Part shown: piece by piece, positions 5,389 to 10,375 of the stretch
Position numbering within the stretch: position 1 is the first letter of the stretch
Layout: each line of letters starts with the position of its first letter
Assembly (NCBI GenBank): GCA_030620575.1
Contig: JAUXEL010000051.1
Location: 1 to 10,375, forward strand
Length of the DNA stretch: 10,375 bases
Reading direction: 5' to 3'
Origin: Fidelibacterota bacterium
GTDB taxonomy: Bacteria; Fidelibacterota; Fidelibacteria; Fidelibacterales; Fidelibacteraceae
Program-made: the position numbers and the translations under genes
Notes under the pieces: generated by a model
What the model was told of the DNA's origin: nothing
The model's database searches: none
What the model saw: the letters and a program-made list of their open reading frames with translations, nothing else

Positions 5389-6054
5389 TTAAAGGCGGCA
5401 TTTCTGAAGTTGTTCAAGGGCATACCCGGCCAGTAATGCACGCAGGGCATCTTTGGGAACGGAATGTCCCAGCAATGACTCCATGGAACAGACTTCTTTA
5501 TTTTGAATGCCGCAGGGTATAATTCCGTCAAAGTAAGATAGGTCCGTAGATATGTTCAGAGCAAAGCCGTGGTAAGAAACTCCGTCTTTAATACGCATAC
5601 CGATAGCGCATATTTTTGCATCACCCACCCAAACTCCGGGAAGATCAGGATGAATATATGCTTCGATATCGTAGGCAAAAAGCGTCTGTATGATAAACAT
5701 TTCCACCCATTCAACGAGTCGCCGCGGTGACAAGCCCCAATCATCCAATTTAATGATCGGATACCCCATTAGCTGTCCCGGTCCATGATAGGTCACATCC
5801 CCGCCACGATCTACGCGCAACACATCAACCCCGTGAGCTTTTCGCTGTGGTTCCGATAAGATAATATTATTCTCGTCAGCATGGCGTCCCAGAGTATAAA
5901 TATGTGGATGTTCTAACAACAGCAGGGTATCGGGAATATTTCCCCGCACACGCCGGGCGTGTAGTTGCAGTTGCTTTTTGAAAGCCGCGCTATAATCAAT
6001 ACAGCCGATATATTTAACAACAAGATCCTGATCCATGGTTTGAAGATAAAACAT
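5389..6054 (-). CDS. lipB: Lipoyl(octanoyl) transferase LipB
   Basis: LipB moves an octanoyl group from octanoyl-ACP to lipoyl-domain lysines, the first step of endogenous lipoate synthesis; LipA then inserts sulfur. The 221-residue length is typical. Hallmarks are EHPHIYTLGR (48-57), RGGDVTYHGPGQLMGYPI (83-100), GDAKICAIG with Lys147 (144-152), SYHGFALNI (160-168) and PCGI with Cys181 (180-183). Lys147 and Cys181 correspond to the catalytic Lys/Cys dyad of known LipB enzymes. The start ATG at 6054 follows GGAGGT by 10 nt, slightly long; an internal ATG at residue 7 lacks an equally good site. The gene is upstream of, and in the same direction as, the citrate lyase genes, with a 100-nt gap, so co-transcription is possible but not shown. 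It is divergent from the sensor kinase gene. No lipA is in the window. Confidence 0.96.
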   Translation of the reverse strand: MFYLQTMDQDLVVKYIGCIDYSAAFKKQLQLHARRVRGNIPDTLLLLEHPHIYTLGRHADENNIILSEPQRKAHGVDVLRVDRGGDVTYHGPGQLMGYPIIKLDDWGLSPRRLVEWVEMFIIQTLFAYDIEAYIHPDLPGVWVGDAKICAIGMRIKDGVSYHGFALNISTDLSYFDGIIPCGIQNKEVCSMESLLGHSVPKDALRALLAGYALEQLQKCRL

Positions 6055-6080
6055 TTTTTATTATACCTCCATCCATTTTT

Positions 6081-6112
6081 ATTATATCCTGGAATAAATA
6101 AGTTATTGTTAA
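6081..6112 (-). promoter_or_regulatory. Candidate lipB promoter
   Basis: A consensus TATAAT lies at 6081-6086 on the minus strand, 26 bp upstream of the start codon, with TTAACA at 6107-6112. The 20-bp spacer is longer than ideal. The surrounding 193-bp divergent region (6055-6247) is AT-rich and must also hold the kinase promoter, which I could not place. Confidence 0.35.
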
Positions 6113-6247
6113 CATACGGTTAATTAATGGAAAGTCTTATATTAACTGTTGTTTATGTAGCACATTCGTTTTATTTTTTATTTGATAGTAAACACAGATA
6201 CAGTTCCGGGGACACTTGCTTGATATTAGATAATTTCAAGGATATGC

Positions 6248-9200
6248 ATGGATAATTCAAACATCACCCTTCTTGTCGTAGATGATACTGCTACAAACCT
6301 ACAGGTACTTACATCTATTGCTACGGGGCAAGGTTATAATATTCTCCTTGCACAATCCGGTGAAGAAGCTCTGCAGACAGTAAAAGAATATCATCCGGAT
6401 ATTGTATTGCTGGATATCATGATGTCTGAAATGGACGGTTTTGAAGTCTGCCGCCGCTTGAAGGCTGATAAAAACACCCGGCAAATCCCTGTGATTTTCG
6501 TAACAGCACGTACTGATGTCGATGCGGTCGAAAAAGGTTTTGATGTCGGCGGCGATGATTATATTTCTAAGCCTTTCAATGATCGGGCACTACTGGCGCG
6601 ATTGAAAACCCATATTGAACGGTATCGATTGCAGCGGGAAATGACCCGTGAACATACTCTCATGACTTCTGTGCTTGAAGATTCTCCTATTATGTTCTGT
6701 CGCTTTAATGGCGAAAAGAAACTTGAGTATATAAACCAGGCTCTCCAGTTCTGGTTCCGGGGTGATTTCCCGCAACTTTTAGGAGAAAATCTTCTGAAGC
6801 TTTACCCCAATCGGCAAGAACTGGATTTTATTAGACACCTTGACAATATCACCTTGAAAAATCAAAGTGATACCAAAATATTTTCCAGTATAAATCAAGA
6901 CGATAAAACCCATTATATTCAGTGGACCTATCGGGGGCTTTTTGATAAAAACAACAATGTTACGGCTTATCAGTGTTTTGGGAAAGATGTAACCGAACAA
7001 CAGTTAATGATCAAAAAACTCAATGAACGAAATACTCTTCTTGAGCATTCCCAGCTCGCAGGAAAAATGATGAACTGGGAAATGGATCTTAAAACTAACC
7101 TTGTCACTTTTGAGGGAAACATCTCCGATATCATCAAGGGGGTGGAAAATACTCTTAAGCTACAAGCCTTGATGGAATATCTCCATCCCGCCGATTTGCA
7201 GATGTCTAAAGATAGATATAAAGAATTTACGACAGCAGATTATCCAATGACATCTTTCTTCCGCGTCATTGTTGATGATATAACCTATTCTCTACGCGTT
7301 CACGCATTTAATGAAAAAGACAAAGACGGACATGTCATTGCTTACCGCGGCATTGTTCAGGATATCTCGGAGCTTATTAGTTTTAAGGAGCAAAGCGAGC
7401 ACCTGAAACAAGAACAAATATCAATTTTGGAAGCTCTGGGTGAGGGAATCGCGATGTTTGACCTGGATCATAATATTGTGCAGGCAAACAATGCGACAGC
7501 TCGCTTTGTTGGGTATCAAACAGCAGATGAAATTATCGGTAAAAAATGTTATCGTGTTTTTCATGATCGGGATGAAGAATGTGTTCCCTGTTCGGCCTGC
7601 GATGCCATCGCGGCCGGGAAGCGCATACAGACTGAAAGGGCATACCGCAAAGACAGGATATGGAGCGTTTCCAGCACCCCGGTATATAATAATGACGGTG
7701 AGGTTATTAACGTCATTGAGGTGCTGTCTGATACTACAGAATTGCACCAGCAGCAACGGGAATTAATTTTAAACAGGGAGCGCCTGAACACGGCATTTGA
7801 TGCTGCTAAAATTGGGACTTTTACTATTCACTTGCCACAAAAAAAATGGGTCCCGGATATCCAGCTTATGCATCTGTATGATATTGATATCGCCAATAAA
7901 AACTTTAACTTGAATCTCTGGTATGAGAAGGTGTATCCGGAAGATCTACCCTCGTTAATCAAAACAATTGAACAACTTTTTAAACAAAAAGCTGATTTTG
8001 GTAAATTTGAATTCCGGCATAAAGGGGAAAATGGCAGTATAAAGTGGTTCCGTTGTTCCATGCAGATAATTGAAAGGGATAAAAAGGGGAATCCGAAGCT
8101 GATAATTGGCGTTAGTATTGATATTTCAAATGAACACAATATGTTGGACACTATTAAACAGCAGGAAGAAACTCTGGCTCAATCCCGGAAACTTAAAGCT
8201 ATGGGACAGCTGACCGGCGGTATTGCTCATGATTTCAATAATATGCTGGCAACCATCCTGGGGTTTGCCGAACTGCTTTCTGATGAACTGGAAAAAAATG
8301 AAGAATTGAGTTATTACTGTAGAAATATTACCGATACCTGTGGGCGGGCTGCAACTTTGACCAATCAACTACTTACCTTCTCACGCAAACAGGGCAAGCA
8401 AACAACGGCTATTGATATTAATGAACTTATATTCTCTTCCATTGAACTGTTGCGACATTCCCTGCAAAAGCATATTATAATTAAGCATAATCTTAGGGCA
8501 GAAGAACACTACATTATGGGTGAATTTACCCAACTGCAAAATGTACTGCTGAATATGGGGTTTAATGCGCAGGACGCCATGCCGAAGGGCGGTATCCTTG
8601 AATTTCAAACAGAAAATATATCTATTTATGAAGATGATGTCCCGCTGTTTCCGGTAGATATTAAACCCGGGAATTATATTGCTTTGTATGTCATCGATAC
8701 CGGAATCGGCATGAATAAAGAAGTTCTTTCTCAAGTATTTGAACCTTTTTTTACCACTAAATCTGCCGGGAAGGGCACCGGTCTCGGCTTGTCTTCCGTT
8801 TACGGAACTATTAATGCCCATAACGGCAGTGTCTATGCCGAAAGCACACCCGGTGAAGGTAGTATTTTCAATATTTTCTTTCCTGTTTCTACACTTAAGC
8901 CCAGAAAAATAAAAAAGACAAAAAAACATTCGGTAGATAAAGCCACCCGTAGCGGTACCATTCTTATTATCGACGACGAGGAAACAATCCGAATGATGCT
9001 GGCCAAATCTCTGTACTATTTTGGTTATAATGTATTGGAAGCCAAATCCGGGAAAGAAGCTATTGATCTCTATAGAAAAAACCAGGAAAATATTGTTGCT
9101 ACTATTTTGGATGTGATCATGCCGGAAATGGACGGGGTACAGGTCTATTCTGAATTGAAAAAAATCAATCCGGATATACGGGTCTTGATTTCATCCGGAT

Positions 9201-9319
9201 TTGCCAGCAGCGAGCAGACCGATACTCTCAAAAAAATGGGTGCAAACGGACATCTCAAAAAACCTTTCCGTCGATCTGAACTTGCTAGTACTTTAAAAAA
9301 TATTATTAAAGATGCGTAA
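6248..9319 (+). CDS. Hybrid sensor histidine kinase with two receivers and four PAS-like domains
   Basis: This 1023-residue soluble kinase has no transmembrane segment, so it senses a cytoplasmic signal. Domains in order: a receiver (5-125; D12, D13, phospho-acceptor D56, T86, K108); PAS-like regions at about 138-250, 264-377, 389-497 and 511-628; HisKA with the phosphorylated His661 in GGIAHDFNNMLATILGF; HATPase with N-box Asn773, DTGIGM (817-822) and GKGTGLGLS (841-849); and a C-terminal receiver (905-1020; D909, D910, phospho-acceptor D955, K1005). All phosphotransfer residues are present, so it should be active. The third PAS has four cysteines, C434-x10-C445-x2-C448-x2-C451. No DNA-binding output domain is fused, so phosphate must pass to a partner not in the window. 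The start ATG follows AAGGA by 5 nt. The cation transporter gene begins 46 nt after the stop. The ligand is unknown. Confidence 0.93.
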   Translation: MDNSNITLLVVDDTATNLQVLTSIATGQGYNILLAQSGEEALQTVKEYHPDIVLLDIMMSEMDGFEVCRRLKADKNTRQIPVIFVTARTDVDAVEKGFDVGGDDYISKPFNDRALLARLKTHIERYRLQREMTREHTLMTSVLEDSPIMFCRFNGEKKLEYINQALQFWFRGDFPQLLGENLLKLYPNRQELDFIRHLDNITLKNQSDTKIFSSINQDDKTHYIQWTYRGLFDKNNNVTAYQCFGKDVTEQQLMIKKLNERNTLLEHSQLAGKMMNWEMDLKTNLVTFEGNISDIIKGVENTLKLQALMEYLHPADLQMSKDRYKEFTTADYPMTSFFRVIVDDITYSLRVHAFNEKDKDGHVIAYRGIVQDISELISFKEQSEHLKQEQISILEALGEGIAMFDLDHNIVQANNATARFVGYQTADEIIGKKCYRVFHDRDEECVPCSACDAIAAGKRIQTERAYRKDRIWSVSSTPVYNNDGEVINVIEVLSDTTELHQQQRELILNRERLNTAFDAAKIGTFTIHLPQKKWVPDIQLMHLYDIDIANKNFNLNLWYEKVYPEDLPSLIKTIEQLFKQKADFGKFEFRHKGENGSIKWFRCSMQIIERDKKGNPKLIIGVSIDISNEHNMLDTIKQQEETLAQSRKLKAMGQLTGGIAHDFNNMLATILGFAELLSDELEKNEELSYYCRNITDTCGRAATLTNQLLTFSRKQGKQTTAIDINELIFSSIELLRHSLQKHIIIKHNLRAEEHYIMGEFTQLQNVLLNMGFNAQDAMPKGGILEFQTENISIYEDDVPLFPVDIKPGNYIALYVIDTGIGMNKEVLSQVFEPFFTTKSAGKGTGLGLSSVYGTINAHNGSVYAESTPGEGSIFNIFFPVSTLKPRKIKKTKKHSVDKATRSGTILIIDDEETIRMMLAKSLYYFGYNVLEAKSGKEAIDLYRKNQENIVATILDVIMPEMDGVQVYSELKKINPDIRVLISSGFASSEQTDTLKKMGANGHLKKPFRRSELASTLKNIIKDA

Positions 9320-9365
9320 CGCGTTTTTCAACTTTATTCTATAAATATACTATTCTGGAGATACC

Positions 9366-10250
9366 GTGAAAAATCGCAATCCTGAAATGTACGCATTGAT
9401 GGAAGGCCGCGTATCTCTTGTTTTTAATATTATTCTGTTCGGTGTCAAATTATGGGCCGGCATAGTTTCCGTATCTGCGGCATTGATCGCCGATGCGTGG
9501 CATACCCTGTCCGATTCCATTAGTTCACTGGTTATCATTGTCGGAACATATGTTTCGCAAAAAAAACCTGACAAAGAGCATCCGTTTGGGCACGGACGCG
9601 CAGAATTGATTGCTTCTCTTGTGGTAGGTTTATTGTTGGCATTTATTGCAGTAGATTTCTTTGTTGAAGGTATACACCGACTGCAGGAACATACGGAAGC
9701 ACAGTACGGAGTTGTGGCTATTATTGTAACTTCAGCTTCTATCATTATAAAAGTATTGATGGCACAGTATGCATTTTGGGGACATCGCAAAACCGGTTTT
9801 CTCTCCCTTAAAGCCGATGCCTGGCACCATCGCAGCGATGCAATTTCCTCAGTTATTATTTTGATCGGTATTTTTGCCGGAAACTATATGTGGTGGATTG
9901 ACGGTGTACTTACTTTGTTGGTATCCGTCATGATTGGCTGGGTAGCGGGACAAATCATTTGGCATGGTGTTCAACCGCTTTTGGGTGAATCACCGGATGC
10001 GGAACTGCTTGAATACTTGTCCGAAACTTGCGATAACATGATGAAAATGAAAACTAATGTACATCATGTGCATCTGCACCGTTACGGCACCCATGCCGAA
10101 CTTACCTTTCATCTTGAACTTCCGGGAACCCTTACACTTAAAGAAGCACATGACCGGGTAACACGGGTCGAACAGGCTATTTTTAAAGAAAAATCCATTG
10201 ACGCAACCATTCATGTTGAACCGTATCGTAAAAAAGTAACTGGTAACTAG
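9366..10250 (+). CDS. Cation diffusion facilitator (CDF) family metal transporter
   Basis: This is an inner-membrane divalent metal/proton antiporter that exports metal from the cytoplasm. The 294 residues include about six hydrophobic helices (roughly 15-35, 41-63, 81-101, 115-135, 156-172, 178-198) and a C-terminal cytoplasmic dimerisation domain (about 207-288). The transport site is paired in TM2 and TM5: ADAWHTLSDSISS with D43, H46 and D50, and ADAWHHRSDAISS with D151, H154 and D158. An H-x3-D pair in both helices resembles zinc-type CDFs rather than the D/N sets of manganese exporters, but substrate cannot be fixed from motifs alone. HPFGHGRAE (72-80) is the family signature before TM3. 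His234, His262, His283 and Glu285 in the tail could form a regulatory metal site. The start is GTG, five nt after GGAG. It lies 46 nt behind the sensor kinase and may be co-transcribed. Confidence 0.93.
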   Translation: MKNRNPEMYALMEGRVSLVFNIILFGVKLWAGIVSVSAALIADAWHTLSDSISSLVIIVGTYVSQKKPDKEHPFGHGRAELIASLVVGLLLAFIAVDFFVEGIHRLQEHTEAQYGVVAIIVTSASIIIKVLMAQYAFWGHRKTGFLSLKADAWHHRSDAISSVIILIGIFAGNYMWWIDGVLTLLVSVMIGWVAGQIIWHGVQPLLGESPDAELLEYLSETCDNMMKMKTNVHHVHLHRYGTHAELTFHLELPGTLTLKEAHDRVTRVEQAIFKEKSIDATIHVEPYRKKVTGN

Positions 10251-10318
10251 AAATTAGTGGTTATTGGCAAAATGAAAGTGCAACGGTATTTTTCAATTTA
10301 CTCATAGTAGTATTATTT

Positions 10319-10334
10319 ATATTAAACTTAATAT
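10319..10334. repeat. AT-rich palindrome downstream of the CDF gene
   Basis: ATATTAA-AC-TTAATAT is a perfect inverted repeat with 7-bp arms in the AT-rich end of the window (10251-10375). No gene is recognisable in that tail. It could be an operator for a gene beyond the window, or chance in AT-rich sequence. Confidence 0.25.
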
Positions 10335-10375
10335 CAATTAGCGTTTTTAAAGTCTTATTTTCTTCCAAATATACA

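Noticed and set aside
6106..6143. Kinase promoter from TTGTTA and TATATT
   Set aside because: The spacer is 26 bp, too long for a sigma-70 type promoter.
8381..8929. 182-residue minus-strand open frame
   Set aside because: It is antisense to the HisKA/HATPase part of the kinase and has no recognisable features.

Overview
The window looks like bacterial chromosome from a Gram-negative, probably anaerobic or facultative, heterotroph of moderate GC content. It has six well-conserved protein genes, one short lipoprotein gene, a nucleotidyltransferase/HEPN pair, and a gene-free stretch full of palindromes. The lineage is uncertain. The lipoprotein's NTF2-like pattern, the many-PAS hybrid kinase and the structured intergenic repeats remind me of environmental FCB-type phyla (Calditrichota, KSB1, Marinimicrobia), but this is an impression from memory, not a demonstrated placement.

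Layout. Bases 1-551 hold no credible gene. They contain several hairpin-forming repeats, including two copies of a nested stem element (156-249 and 463-518) whose stems differ in sequence but keep pairing and keep GTA/GAA internal loops. Bases 552-1130 (minus) encode a small lipoprotein. Bases 1131-1376 are an AT-rich divergent intergenic region that ends in two tandem 21-bp dyads directly upstream of the 1377-1994 gene. Bases 1377-2379 (plus) encode an HTH-nucleotidyltransferase and an overlapping HEPN protein, a likely MNT/HEPN (type VII-like) toxin-antitoxin pair. A palindrome at 2487-2505 lies between this pair and the convergent citF.

Bases 6054-2507 (minus) read lipB, then a citD-citE fusion, then citF. 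The last two encode all three structural subunits of citrate lyase (citrate to acetate plus oxaloacetate). The usual accessory genes for the ligase and the prosthetic group (citC, citX, citG) are absent here. lipB encodes the octanoyltransferase of lipoate biosynthesis.

Bases 6248-10250 (plus) encode a large cytoplasmic hybrid sensor kinase (REC, four PAS-like domains, HisKA, HATPase, REC) and, 46 nt later, a cation diffusion facilitator. The third PAS domain carries a four-cysteine cluster. With the metal transporter next door, this suggests, but does not prove, a metal or redox sensing unit. Bases 10251-10375 are AT-rich, with no gene recognised.

The best candidates for something under-described are the nested GTA/GAA hairpin repeats, the HEPN protein whose catalytic-motif His is replaced by Tyr, and the compact citrate lyase locus with a CitD-CitE fusion and an altered CitF motif.
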